NCBI GenBank assembly: GCA_023446155.1
Contig: JAEXIT010000017.1
Location: forward strand, 558,001-622,000
Length of the DNA stretch: 64,000 nucleotides
Direction of reading: 5' to 3'
Source of the DNA: Bacteroidota bacterium
Lineage (GTDB): Bacteria; Bacteroidota; Bacteroidia; Flavobacteriales; Flavobacteriaceae
Positions within the stretch are counted from its first letter, which is position 1. The number at the start of each line of letters is the position of its first letter. The notes beneath the pieces were generated by a model, which worked only from the letters and a program-made list of their open reading frames with translations, was not told the DNA's origin and searched no databases. A program made the position numbers and the translations under genes. Shown here piece by piece: positions 35,374-43,910 of this stretch.

Positions 35374-36205
35374 TTGTTAATTTTTCGCCACAATGATGGC
35401 AATATCTGGAGTCTTCGTTATATATAATGGTCGTACAGGACGGGCATTTGCGTTTTCCGTCCATATCCGGGGTATTTCGTTTGGCATTGGCAAATTCGGC
35501 GGTTACAATACCAGTGGGAACCGCGATGATTCCGTACCCCATGATCATAATAAAAGCCGCAATAATCTGCCCCAAGGTTGTTACGGGTGCGATGTCACCA
35601 TAACCTACTGTTGTCAGGGTAACGATACACCAATAAATGCTCACCGGAATACTGGTAAAGCCACTTTCCGGCCCTTCGATAACATACATGATGGCACCGA
35701 GTAAAATGGAAACCACCAATATAAAGTAAATAAATACGATGATTTTGGTTCGACTGGCTTTGATGGCCAGTTTTAACTGGGATTCCTGACCGGTAAAATG
35801 GACCAGGTTCAGAATACCAAACAAACGGAGTAGTCGTAAGGCTCTGATGACAGACAGCATTCGCGACCCGGGTATAAAAAAGGACAAATACATCGGTAAG
35901 ATGGAAATAAGGTCCACGATACCGTAAAAGCTAAAAACATATTGTAACGGCCGCTTGTTGCAAATAATCCGCAGGACGTACTCAATACTGAAAAAAACCG
36001 TTATAATCCACTCCGAAACCACAATAAATGTATGGTACTTTGCATCGAGTTTTTCGATCGATTCGAGCATAACCAGTAGGACGCTCAGTAAAATAACGCC
36101 CAGTAAGGTCAAATCGAATAGTCGTCCGGCAAATGTATTGGAGCCGTAAATTACGATATAGGTTTTCTGCTTAAAAAGATCGTACTTGGTTTTTAAAGCT
36201 CTCAT
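35366..36205 (-). CDS. Voltage-gated-type potassium channel with a C-terminal zinc ribbon
   Basis: 279 residues. Six membrane helices: S1-S3, an Arg-rich S4 (SVIRALRLLRLFGIL), then S5, pore helix, the selectivity filter TTVGYGDI (about 196-203) and S6. After S6 there is a short cytosolic tail with two CxxC pairs (C254/C257 and C269/C272), a zinc-ribbon pattern (CPSC ... CHHCG). The ribbon could bind a partner or tune gating; that part is inference. It overlaps miaA by 8 nt. Confidence 0.88.
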   Translation of the reverse strand: MRALKTKYDLFKQKTYIVIYGSNTFAGRLFDLTLLGVILLSVLLVMLESIEKLDAKYHTFIVVSEWIITVFFSIEYVLRIICNKRPLQYVFSFYGIVDLISILPMYLSFFIPGSRMLSVIRALRLLRLFGILNLVHFTGQESQLKLAIKASRTKIIVFIYFILVVSILLGAIMYVIEGPESGFTSIPVSIYWCIVTLTTVGYGDIAPVTTLGQIIAAFIMIMGYGIIAVPTGIVTAEFANAKRNTPDMDGKRKCPSCTTIIYNEDSRYCHHCGEKLTNG

Positions 36206-36217
36206 AACGGTTTGGTG

Positions 36218-37579
36218 TTAAAACGTTACTACTTTGCTGACTTTTTTCTTCCGCAGGTAATTCTGAATAATATTGCGGGTATCCCGGTTGTTTTCCATTG
36301 GGATAATGATTTTTTTCAAAATGTCAATATTATTGATCTGATAATTCAGGTCGTAAAAACAATAGCCTTTGTAGATGCCATTTTCCACTAATATGGCCGT
36401 TCGTTCGTCGATACTGCGACCGCGATCTACAATCACCATATTCTGGTTTTGAAACTGATAGTTGTCGATAAAATCCTGTACACGCACGTTATATTCTGCA
36501 GGACTTTCCTTACCAACACAAGCGCCGTTACATTGTTTGATGTCGTATTGAAAACAGCCTTTTTTGGTGTCGTATAAACCGTTTATTTTCTGACACAGCT
36601 GGTATTCGGCGGTAATCTTATGCAGGAAGTTTTTACCTTCCACAACGGTGACAAATGAGGTGATTTCCTTTTTGCGGCCGTCGGCTTTTGCCAGACGGAG
36701 GCTTAGATAACCGTCACTATCTTTCTCGGCATACAACGCCCATGGAAAGATGGTTTTGCGCTGTGCCCGGTTGTAAATCGGCTTGTTGATTTTGATTTCT
36801 TCGCTTTCTTTTAAAAGGGCAATCAATTCGCTACCGGTTTCCTCGAAAGTGATGGCGTAGACCTCGTTTTGTATTTTTTTAGCCTTACGGGAAGTTCCTG
36901 TAAAATGCTGATTTACCCGTTTTTTGATGTTTTTGCTTTTGCCGATATAAATAATCGTTCCGTCTTCGCGATGGATATAGTAAATTCCGGTTTTGGATGG
37001 TATCCCTTCTACGATGTCCAGTAATTTTGGTGACATCCCGGATTTGATCTCCTTTTTGATAAAAGTCGTGACGATTTCCTTTTTAAGATCCTTGGACAAA
37101 AGCATTTTGAACAGCTTAACCGTAGCCATAGCATCGCCGGTCGCACGGTGACGGTCGGCGATTGGAATACCAAGACTGCGAACCAGTTTTCCAAGACTAT
37201 AGGAAGGCTGGTCGGGAATTAGTTTTTTGGACAACTCCACGGTACAAAGGGTATTCCGGTTGAATTCATAGCCCAATCGGCGGAATTCCATACGCAGCAC
37301 GCGATAATCGAAAGCCGCATTGTGGGCTACGATAATACAATCCTGTGTAATTTCGATGATACGCTTGGCGACTTCATAAAATTTAGGAGCCGAACGCAAC
37401 ATGGCATTATTAATACCGGTTAGTTTAACTACAAACGGTTGTATGGGAATTTCCGGGTTAACCAGGCTAATAAACTGGTCGACCACCTCATGGCCGTCGA
37501 AACGATAGATGGCTATTTCGGTAATGCCTTCTTCGTTATATTGTCCTCCTGTCGTTTCTATGTCGAGTATAGCGTACAA
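36218..37579 (-). CDS. Exonuclease / GIY-YIG nuclease fusion protein
   Basis: 453 residues. The N-terminal DEDDh exonuclease resembles the DnaQ/epsilon family: AILDIETTG (3-11), AHNAAFDYRVLR, HRATGDAMATVKLF. It is followed by a UvrC/Cho-type GIY-YIG domain (GIYYIHREDGTIIYIGKSKNIKKRVNQHF, about 200-228). The last 150 residues have CFQYDIKQCNGACVGKES, a UvrC-like Cys segment. Similar fusions are known in other bacteria; a role in DNA repair is likely. The exact substrate is unproven. Confidence 0.88.
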   Translation of the reverse strand: MYAILDIETTGGQYNEEGITEIAIYRFDGHEVVDQFISLVNPEIPIQPFVVKLTGINNAMLRSAPKFYEVAKRIIEITQDCIIVAHNAAFDYRVLRMEFRRLGYEFNRNTLCTVELSKKLIPDQPSYSLGKLVRSLGIPIADRHRATGDAMATVKLFKMLLSKDLKKEIVTTFIKKEIKSGMSPKLLDIVEGIPSKTGIYYIHREDGTIIYIGKSKNIKKRVNQHFTGTSRKAKKIQNEVYAITFEETGSELIALLKESEEIKINKPIYNRAQRKTIFPWALYAEKDSDGYLSLRLAKADGRKKEITSFVTVVEGKNFLHKITAEYQLCQKINGLYDTKKGCFQYDIKQCNGACVGKESPAEYNVRVQDFIDNYQFQNQNMVIVDRGRSIDERTAILVENGIYKGYCFYDLNYQINNIDILKKIIIPMENNRDTRNIIQNYLRKKKVSKVVTF

Positions 37580-37607
37580 TTCTGTGTCTAAGTTTTAAAA
37601 TTCGCGG

Positions 37608-38267
37608 TTAGCGGGAGCCAAAAATACTGCTTCCGATCCGTACCATTGTACTGCCGCAGTCGATCGCAATTGCATAATCGCCCGACATGCCCATAGATAA
37701 AATGGAAAGGTCAGTAGTTTGGGTTTTATTATTTTTATACGTGTCAAAGATAGCTTTTAAACGGCTAAATTCTTTTTTAATTTGTGCTTTACTATCGGTA
37801 AAGGTTGCCATCCCCATTAATCCGGTAATTCGTATGTTTTTCAGCTCCTGCAACGCATCGGAAGTTAGCAAGGTTTTTAATTCGTTTTCATCCAATCCGA
37901 ATTTGCTTTCTTCTTCGGCAATATAGATCTGAAGCAGGCAATCGATCACCCGGTTGTTTTTTTGGGCCTGTTTGTCAATTTCCTGTAGTAATTTAAAACT
38001 GTCCACCCCGTGAATAAGGCTCACATAAGGTGCCATATATTTCACTTTATTCGTCTGAACATGGCCAATCATATGCCATTGGATATCCTTAGGCATTTGT
38101 TCCCATTTGTCGGTCATTTCCTGGATCTTATTTTCACCAAAAATACGCTGACCGGCATCATAGGCTTCCATTAAATCGGAAACGGGTTTGGTTTTGGAAA
38201 CGGCTACCAATGTAACCTGTTCCGGTAAGCTTGTTTTTATTGTCGTAAGATTTTCACGTATTGTCAT
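37608..38267 (-). CDS. YggS-family PLP homeostasis protein
   Basis: 219 residues with the alanine-racemase-like barrel of the YggS/PLPBP family: TLVAVSKTKPVSDLMEAYDAG (PLP lysine in SKTK, about residue 27), FGENKIQE, WHMIGHVQTNKVK and LSMGMSGDY. It binds pyridoxal phosphate and keeps B6 pools balanced. Within the leftward run it lies 26 nt after DUF1015 and 28 nt before the exonuclease. Confidence 0.92.
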   Translation of the reverse strand: MTIRENLTTIKTSLPEQVTLVAVSKTKPVSDLMEAYDAGQRIFGENKIQEMTDKWEQMPKDIQWHMIGHVQTNKVKYMAPYVSLIHGVDSFKLLQEIDKQAQKNNRVIDCLLQIYIAEEESKFGLDENELKTLLTSDALQELKNIRITGLMGMATFTDSKAQIKKEFSRLKAIFDTYKNNKTQTTDLSILSMGMSGDYAIAIDCGSTMVRIGSSIFGSR

Positions 38268-38293
38268 AGCGTCATTACTGTTTTTGCCAAAAA

Positions 38294-39514
38294 TTAGATT
38301 TCATAAACCACAAGTCCGCTTCTGAATTTCGGTTCGATAAACGTGCTTTTTGGAGGCATGATCAAATTGGCATCGGCCAGATCCTTAATTTCTTTAATAT
38401 TGATCGGGAAGAGCATAAAACCGACTTCAAATTCGCCATTATCTACCTTTTCTTTGATGGTTGTAATGGATTTGGTACCAGGAACATATGCAATTCTGTC
38501 GTCCGTTCGCAAATCTTCAATACCCAGTATCGGTTGTAAAACCGTTTTGTAAAGAATCTGAGCATCTAACCCGGACAGGGCATCATCAAAGATAAAGTTT
38601 TCTTCTTTAAGTTTTAAAGAATAAAAACCGTTATCCAGATACATCCCGAACTCAAATTTATGCCGTGGTTTCCACAATTCTTGTTTTTTGCTTTTGATCA
38701 CAAAATTATCGGCCAGTTTTTTGATAAATTCATCTTTGGTAAAACCATTTAGATCGCGAATTAATCGGTTGTATTCGTATATTTTTACATTGGTATCGGC
38801 AATCAGATAACTCATAAAATAATCGAGATTCTGATTCCCGGAATTTTTGTCCTGTTCGTATAATAATTCTGCCGATGCCGAACGATGGTGGCCGTCGGCA
38901 ATATACAAATCGCCAATGCCTTTAAATTGTTCCTGTAACCATTGGATTTCTTTTTCGTCTGAAATCTTCCAAAGTGTATGTTTTTCTTTATTGGTCGTAG
39001 AAAAATCCAATAACGGACGTTCCTGCGATTTAGTGGTGATCCATTCGCTTAAAGCGGTATTGCTGTTGTAGGTGATCAAAACAGGTTCGGTATTAAAACC
39101 GGTTTGATGCAAATAATCTTTAAATAAATCTACCCGATATTGTAGGGTGTCTTCGTGTTTTTTGATCACGTTATCCTGATAATCCTTGATGGAGGTTCCG
39201 GCCAGGATTCCGATAAACGTATGGTTTTTGGATTCGATCTGGTACAGATACAATACAGCCTTTTCTTCTTGAACCAGGATTCCGTCCCGTTTAAAATCGG
39301 CATATTTATGCGCCACCGCTTTAAACCGTTTGTCAAAACCGATTTTTTGCTGGTTTACATAGGCCGGATTTAAGATATGTAAAAAGGAAAACGGATTAAA
39401 CTCCAGATAGGCGGCAAGTTCGGTCGCCCCGTAATCGTCGTACGAACGGGAAGTGACCAGACTTACTTTGTCTGCCGTAGGATGAACCGCTTTAAAAGGT
39501 TGTATTAGAGCCAT
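38294..39514 (-). CDS. DUF1015-family protein
   Basis: 406 residues. Features include IQPFKAVHPTADKVSLVTSRSYDDYG at the start, LYIADGHHRSASAELL (about 202-217, the most conserved family segment) and DDRIAYVPGTKSITTIKEKVD. The family is often annotated SerC-like from context, but the enzymatic function is not established. It lies in the leftward run, 66 nt after the 3-hydroxyacyl-CoA dehydrogenase gene. Confidence 0.88.
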   Translation of the reverse strand: MALIQPFKAVHPTADKVSLVTSRSYDDYGATELAAYLEFNPFSFLHILNPAYVNQQKIGFDKRFKAVAHKYADFKRDGILVQEEKAVLYLYQIESKNHTFIGILAGTSIKDYQDNVIKKHEDTLQYRVDLFKDYLHQTGFNTEPVLITYNSNTALSEWITTKSQERPLLDFSTTNKEKHTLWKISDEKEIQWLQEQFKGIGDLYIADGHHRSASAELLYEQDKNSGNQNLDYFMSYLIADTNVKIYEYNRLIRDLNGFTKDEFIKKLADNFVIKSKKQELWKPRHKFEFGMYLDNGFYSLKLKEENFIFDDALSGLDAQILYKTVLQPILGIEDLRTDDRIAYVPGTKSITTIKEKVDNGEFEVGFMLFPINIKEIKDLADANLIMPPKSTFIEPKFRSGLVVYEI

Positions 39515-39580
39515 TGAATCGAAATTAAAATTGGCAATTGATAACCGAAATTACCAATTGCCAATCGGGTATACGTATGA

Positions 39581-40468
39581 TTAAGCGAACATTTTCGCTA
39601 CTTTCTCTGCTTTTTTGCTTTCGGAATAATCGTAGAAACCTTCACCGGATTTAACACCCAGTTTTCCAGCCATTACCATGTTTACCAATAACGGGCATGG
39701 GGCGTATTTTGGATTTTTAAAGCCGTCGTACATTACATTCAGGATCGAAAGACAAACGTCCAATCCGATAAAATCGGCTAATTGTAATGGTCCCATCGGA
39801 TGTGCCATTCCCAGTTTCATAACCGTATCGATTTCGGATACTCCGGCTACACCATTGTATAAGGTTTCGATAGATTCGTTGATCATCGGCATTAAAATAC
39901 GGTTGGCTACGAATCCAGGATAATCGTTTACTTCTACAGGAGTTTTACCCAGTTTTACAGACAAGTCCATGATGGTTTTGGTCACTTCGTCTGTCGTGTT
40001 ATAACCGCGGATAATTTCTACCAGTTTCATAATTGGCACCGGGTTCATAAAGTGCATTCCGATAACACGTGCCGGGTTTTTCACCACAGAAGCAATTTGC
40101 GTAATGGAAATAGAAGAGGTGTTGGAAGCCAAAATGGTATTTTCGCCACAAACCTCACTCAGTTGTTTGAAGATGTTTAGTTTTAACGTCACATTTTCCG
40201 TAGCTGCTTCTACTACTAAGTCGGCATTTACGACACCGTCTGCAATGTCGGTATAGGTGATGATGTTTTCGATAGTTGCTTTTTTATCGGCTTCGGTAAT
40301 GGTTCCTTTGGCAATCATACGATCCAAGTTACCAACGATAGTTGCCATTCCTTTTTCCAATGATTTTTCGGAAATATCGATTAATAATACTTTAAAACCG
40401 CTTTGTGCAAAAGTATGCGCAATTCCGTTGCCCATTGTTCCGGCTCCGATTACAGCTATGTTTTTCAT
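39581..40468 (-). CDS. 3-hydroxybutyryl-CoA dehydrogenase
   Basis: 295 residues. Rossmann motif GAGTMGNGIAHTFAQSG (8-24), ASNTSSISITQIA (Ser/Asn of the active site), the catalytic HFMNPVPIMKLVEII, and the C-terminal domain with DYPGFVANRILMP and AHPMGPLQLADFIGLD. It interconverts acetoacetyl-CoA and 3-hydroxybutyryl-CoA in fatty-acid degradation or butyrate metabolism. 1 nt separates it from the upstream MscS gene. Confidence 0.92.
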   Translation of the reverse strand: MKNIAVIGAGTMGNGIAHTFAQSGFKVLLIDISEKSLEKGMATIVGNLDRMIAKGTITEADKKATIENIITYTDIADGVVNADLVVEAATENVTLKLNIFKQLSEVCGENTILASNTSSISITQIASVVKNPARVIGMHFMNPVPIMKLVEIIRGYNTTDEVTKTIMDLSVKLGKTPVEVNDYPGFVANRILMPMINESIETLYNGVAGVSEIDTVMKLGMAHPMGPLQLADFIGLDVCLSILNVMYDGFKNPKYAPCPLLVNMVMAGKLGVKSGEGFYDYSESKKAEKVAKMFA

Positions 40469-40469
40469 T

Positions 40470-40982
40470 TTATGGTTGTTTTTTAATGTTTGTTATGATT
40501 CCGTTTGATAGTAACGTATTCGGGATGATGATCCTGTTTTGGGTGTCGTCCAGAATAATGGTGTCGTGTAGGTTTACTTCCAATACACGTCCCGATTTGC
40601 CTTGAAATTCGATATAATCGTTTACACGAAATGGTTTGAAAATCAGAATAAAAATACCGCCCACGATATTACTCAGCGCCTGTTGCGAGGCAAATCCAGC
40701 GATTAAGGTGGTGACACCGGCACCGGCGAGTAACGAATGACCATAGGTTTTGGCAATCGGTAAGGTGAGCAATGCCCATCCAAATCCGAAAAGATAGATG
40801 ATAGCGGTCGCAAAATGTTTAAAAAAAACATAATTCGTCGGATCGCTGTCCAATATATTGGATTTTTTGACGATTAACCGTTTCAGATACACATTGGCAA
40901 AATACGAGAATAGCAGTGTCAGTCCGCAGATGATTGCGAAATGTACCAGTGTTTCCGTATCCTGAAGTATCCTTTGGATCAT
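40470..40982 (-). CDS. Small MscS-type mechanosensitive channel
   Basis: 170 residues: a first membrane helix, then a second, then the pore helix TM3 (LLAGAGVTTLIAGFASQQALSNIVGGIFIL, about 87-116) and the beta domain (FRVNDYIEFQGKSGRVLEVNLHDTIILDD...IIIPNTLL). It lacks the large C-terminal cage domain of E. coli MscS, so it is a short member. It releases solutes under osmotic downshock. It lies between the Gfo/Idh gene (2 nt) and the dehydrogenase gene (1 nt). Confidence 0.9.
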   Translation of the reverse strand: MIQRILQDTETLVHFAIICGLTLLFSYFANVYLKRLIVKKSNILDSDPTNYVFFKHFATAIIYLFGFGWALLTLPIAKTYGHSLLAGAGVTTLIAGFASQQALSNIVGGIFILIFKPFRVNDYIEFQGKSGRVLEVNLHDTIILDDTQNRIIIPNTLLSNGIITNIKKQP

Positions 40983-40984
40983 GC

Positions 40985-41950
40985 TTATTTTTTAAAACAG
41001 TCGATAATCTGATGTGCTACCCGAAGTGCTTCTGTTCCGTCTTCCAACGTTACAATTGGCGTTGTATTGTTGTTGATCGCATCGGCAAATGTCTCCAGTT
41101 CGTCCAGAATCGCATTGTTTTGTTCTACACTTGGATTATCGTAATAGATTTGTTTTTTGACACCTTCGGCATTTTGAAGGATCATATCGAAATCACCCGG
41201 TACTTCCGGAGCGTCTTTCATTTTCACCACTTCGCAGATTTTGTCAAGGTAATCCACCGAAATATAGGCATCTTTCTGGAAAAAACGGGCTTTACGCATG
41301 CTTTTCATCGAAATCCGACTGGAGGTTACATTGGCCACACAACCGTTTTCGAACTCGATTCGGGCGTTGGCAATATCCGGAGAATCACTGATCACCGAAA
41401 CACCGCTGGCGCTGATATTTTTTACTTTGGATTGTACCACACTTAGAATCGCGTCGATATCGTGAATCATCAAATCCAACACTACCGGAACATCGGTACC
41501 ACGCGGATTAAATTCGGCCAATCGATGCGTTTCGATAAACATCGGATTTTCGATTTTGTCTTTTACCGCTTTAAAAGCCGGATTAAAACGTTCCACATGA
41601 CCCACCTGACCTTTAACCTGATGTTTGGCGGCCAAGGCTATGATTTCACGCGCTTCTTCTACAGTATTCGCAATGGGTTTTTCAAGGAATATGTGTTTTC
41701 CGTTTTCGATGGCCTCTTTGGCACAATCGAAATGCGAAAGGGTAGGCGTTACAATATCAACCACGTCCACCGCCTGAATCAGCGCCGTGATCGAGTCGAA
41801 TTTGCGGTAACCAAACTCCTGAGCCACTTTTTCGGCATTATCGGTATTCGGGTCATAAAACCCTACTAATTCATATTTTTCAGATTGATTGAGTAATCGT
41901 AAATGTATTTTTCCAAGGTGGCCGGCACCTAATACGCCAACTTTTAGCAT
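40985..41950 (-). CDS. Gfo/Idh/MocA-family oxidoreductase
   Basis: 321 residues from ATG 41950; an ATG two codons earlier (41956) is also possible. Rossmann motif GVLGAGHLGKIH, EKPIANTVEEAREI (catalytic Lys of the family) and DLMIHDIDAILSV. It is an NAD(P)-dependent sugar or bile-pigment-type oxidoreductase; the substrate is unknown. It is the first gene of the leftward nine-gene run, with a -7 box at 41967-41974. Confidence 0.88.
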   Translation of the reverse strand: MLKVGVLGAGHLGKIHLRLLNQSEKYELVGFYDPNTDNAEKVAQEFGYRKFDSITALIQAVDVVDIVTPTLSHFDCAKEAIENGKHIFLEKPIANTVEEAREIIALAAKHQVKGQVGHVERFNPAFKAVKDKIENPMFIETHRLAEFNPRGTDVPVVLDLMIHDIDAILSVVQSKVKNISASGVSVISDSPDIANARIEFENGCVANVTSSRISMKSMRKARFFQKDAYISVDYLDKICEVVKMKDAPEVPGDFDMILQNAEGVKKQIYYDNPSVEQNNAILDELETFADAINNNTTPIVTLEDGTEALRVAHQIIDCFKK

Positions 41951-41966
41951 GAGCATCTATTTTCAA

Positions 41967-41974
41967 CAAAAATA
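41967..41974 (-). promoter_or_regulatory. -7 box TATTTTTG for the Gfo/Idh-led run
   Basis: CAAAAATA on the plus strand reads TATTTTTG on the minus strand. Transcription would start near 41963, a few bases before the candidate ATGs. No -33 TTG was seen. Confidence 0.5.
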
Positions 41975-42075
41975 AAGGATTTCGACGTAAAAACTTCTAT
42001 TTCAAATTTAAAAGTTCGGGTATTTTTTTATGATGCGGATCGTGTTAATAATTTCCGGGGATGGATTTCAAATTG

Positions 42076-42083
42076 TAAATTTG
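42076..42083 (+). promoter_or_regulatory. -7 box TAAATTTG for pcm
   Basis: An exact TAnnTTTG match, 35 nt upstream of the GTG start of pcm. No TTG at the usual spacing. Confidence 0.5.
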
Positions 42084-42118
42084 TTTGTTATTTTTACCCT
42101 TTAATAATTGCCATAAAA

Positions 42119-42760
42119 GTGAGAGATACTGCCAAACACCAAGGACTTCGAAATCAGCTGGTAACCGTACTACAACAAAAAGGTATTACGGACAGAAATG
42201 TATTGGAAGCCATTAAAAAAATCCCGAGACATCTGTTTTTAAATTCGGGATTTGAAGATTTTGCCTATCAGGATAAGGCCTTTCCGATCGGAGCCGGGCA
42301 GACCATTTCGCAACCCTATACGGTGGCTTTCCAATCGGAATTATTACAGGTGAAAAAAGACGACAAAGTGCTGGAAATCGGAACGGGTTCGGGCTATCAA
42401 ACCGCTGTTTTATGTATGATGGGGGCAAAAGTATACAGTGTGGAACGCCAAAACGAACTGTTTAAAAGCACGTCCTTATTATTGCCGAAATTAGGAATTC
42501 GCCCGAAACAATTGTCTTTTGGCGATGGTTATAAAGGGTTGCCCAATTTTGCCCCTTTCGATAGTATTATCGTTACGGCCGGCGCACCGTTTATTCCGCA
42601 ACCGCTTATGGCACAACTTAAAGTGGGCGGCCGATTGGTTATTCCATTGGGTGAAGACGTTCAGGTGATGACCTTACTGATCCGTAAAAACGAAACACAA
42701 TTTGAAAAACACGAATTTGGCGACTTCCGATTCGTCCCTTTATTGGAAGATAAAAACTAA
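42119..42760 (+). CDS. pcm: Protein-L-isoaspartate O-methyltransferase
   Basis: 213 residues starting with GTG. The conserved RHLFLNSGFEDFAYQDKAFPIGAGQTISQPYTVA region (about 39-72), motif I VLEIGTGSGYQTAVLC for S-adenosylmethionine, and the C-terminal IPLGEDVQ. It repairs isoaspartyl residues in aged proteins. Single gene, closed by a terminator shared with the convergent Fic gene. Confidence 0.93.
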   Translation: MRDTAKHQGLRNQLVTVLQQKGITDRNVLEAIKKIPRHLFLNSGFEDFAYQDKAFPIGAGQTISQPYTVAFQSELLQVKKDDKVLEIGTGSGYQTAVLCMMGAKVYSVERQNELFKSTSLLLPKLGIRPKQLSFGDGYKGLPNFAPFDSIIVTAGAPFIPQPLMAQLKVGGRLVIPLGEDVQVMTLLIRKNETQFEKHEFGDFRFVPLLEDKN

Positions 42761-42766
42761 TGAAAG

Positions 42767-42791
42767 CGCCCGACTCGTCGGGCGTTTTTTT
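42767..42791. terminator. Bidirectional terminator between pcm and the HTH-Fic gene
   Basis: CGCCCGAC (42767-42774) and GTCGGGCG (42777-42784) make an 8-bp stem with a tight loop, followed by a T run; A residues lie on the other side. Confidence 0.82.
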
Positions 42792-43842
42792 ATTGATGTA
42801 CCAACAGGTTAAGGTAACGTTCCAGACTTTCCTTTTCGGCCTGCGCTACGAGTAGCAGCAGCTTTTCTTTATTTTGGGACGTATGAGCTTCGTTAAGTGC
42901 ATTTTCAAACAGTATTCGGGATGCGTCATCACCTTTGATCAACGTATAAACATAGCCGTGTTGGCGTAAGATGGAATGCATCACCAAGCGGGCGACTTTA
43001 TTATTTCCATGTGTAAATGCCTGTATAGAACAAAACTGCGCAAGGATTTCACCGGCCAGAATCACCGGATGCAATTTGTTTTTATTCGTTTCGTACCATA
43101 AAAACAGATCGTCCATCAGTTTCGGAATAGTGTTGGCGCGTGGAAGCGTATTGGAACTGTTGTTTGGAATTGCGTCTGTACTTCGGTACTTTCCGGATTC
43201 GTCGGGCGCAATACCGCGGACAATCAGATTGTGAAGGGTGAAGATCTCTTTTTCGGCGATAAAACTATTCTTTTCCGGAAGACTTTCGAGGTAACGGATC
43301 GCTTCCTGATGGTTGATCGCTTCGAGGTGTTCCCGCATGCTTTTCCCGGAAATGGTTTCGCCTTTCTGAATTACCGCACGGGTTTCGTCCAGTGAAAAAG
43401 CCGCTCCATCCAGTTGATTACTACAAAAGATATACTCCAATGCTAGGGTTTGTCTAATCGTTTCGGTTTCGAACGACCGGAAGCGCGTTACTTTTTCCTT
43501 TAGATTGTCGATCTCGTGTAATAGGATTTGCAGCGCTGCCGGAATGGAATACGTTTTGGTAAAAGCGTTGCGTTTGAGTTCCTCTTCGGCCATTTGTATC
43601 GCTTTTAAAGCCAATTCATCCTGACCGACTTCATAGAGAATCTTTTCTTTGAGCCAGTTGACCAACAAGGTGTCGAAATCGATTTCGAGTAAGGTAGCCA
43701 GTTTAACGAGTTGCTCGCGTGTGGGTTTACGCTGGCCGTTTTCGAATTTACTGATCAATGCCTGATCGATATGAAGCATCTGCGCCACTTCGCGGGTTTT
43801 AAGTCCTTTTTGTTCGCGGGCGTTTTTAAGTAGATCTTTCAT
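42790..43842 (-). CDS. XRE-type HTH / Fic-domain protein with degenerate active-site motif
   Basis: 350 residues. An XRE helix-turn-helix (KTREVAQMLHIDQALISKFENGQRKPT, about 15-41) is followed by a Fic fold. An inhibitory-helix-like SNQLDG at 141-146 deviates from S-x-x-x-E-G/N by Asp for Glu. GKYRS and LMDDLFLWY are normal Fic N-terminal marks. The Fic loop reads IQAFTHGNNKVAR (273-285) where HPFxDGNGRxxR is expected: the catalytic His is Gln274, Pro is Ala275 and Asp is His278. AMP transfer by the usual mechanism therefore looks lost. The HTH suggests a transcriptional role. A possible operator lies just upstream. Confidence 0.85.
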   Translation of the reverse strand: MKDLLKNAREQKGLKTREVAQMLHIDQALISKFENGQRKPTREQLVKLATLLEIDFDTLLVNWLKEKILYEVGQDELALKAIQMAEEELKRNAFTKTYSIPAALQILLHEIDNLKEKVTRFRSFETETIRQTLALEYIFCSNQLDGAAFSLDETRAVIQKGETISGKSMREHLEAINHQEAIRYLESLPEKNSFIAEKEIFTLHNLIVRGIAPDESGKYRSTDAIPNNSSNTLPRANTIPKLMDDLFLWYETNKNKLHPVILAGEILAQFCSIQAFTHGNNKVARLVMHSILRQHGYVYTLIKGDDASRILFENALNEAHTSQNKEKLLLLVAQAEKESLERYLNLLVHQ

Positions 43843-43855
43843 GTTTCAGGCTATT

Positions 43856-43876
43856 TCATGACAATTTTAGTCATAA
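43856..43876. promoter_or_regulatory. Inverted repeat upstream of the HTH-Fic gene, possible operator
   Basis: ATGAC (43858-43862) and GTCAT (43870-43874) are perfect inverted arms around AATTTTA. It lies 15-35 nt before the ATG of the HTH-Fic gene, where the XRE domain could bind its own promoter. Confidence 0.4.
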
Positions 43877-43910
43877 ATCAGCAGACTTAAAACATTTTTA
43901 AGCGATAATT

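Noticed and set aside
40934..41446. 170-residue plus-strand frame opposite the Gfo/Idh and MscS genes
   Set aside because: Both opposite genes have clear family motifs; this frame has none.
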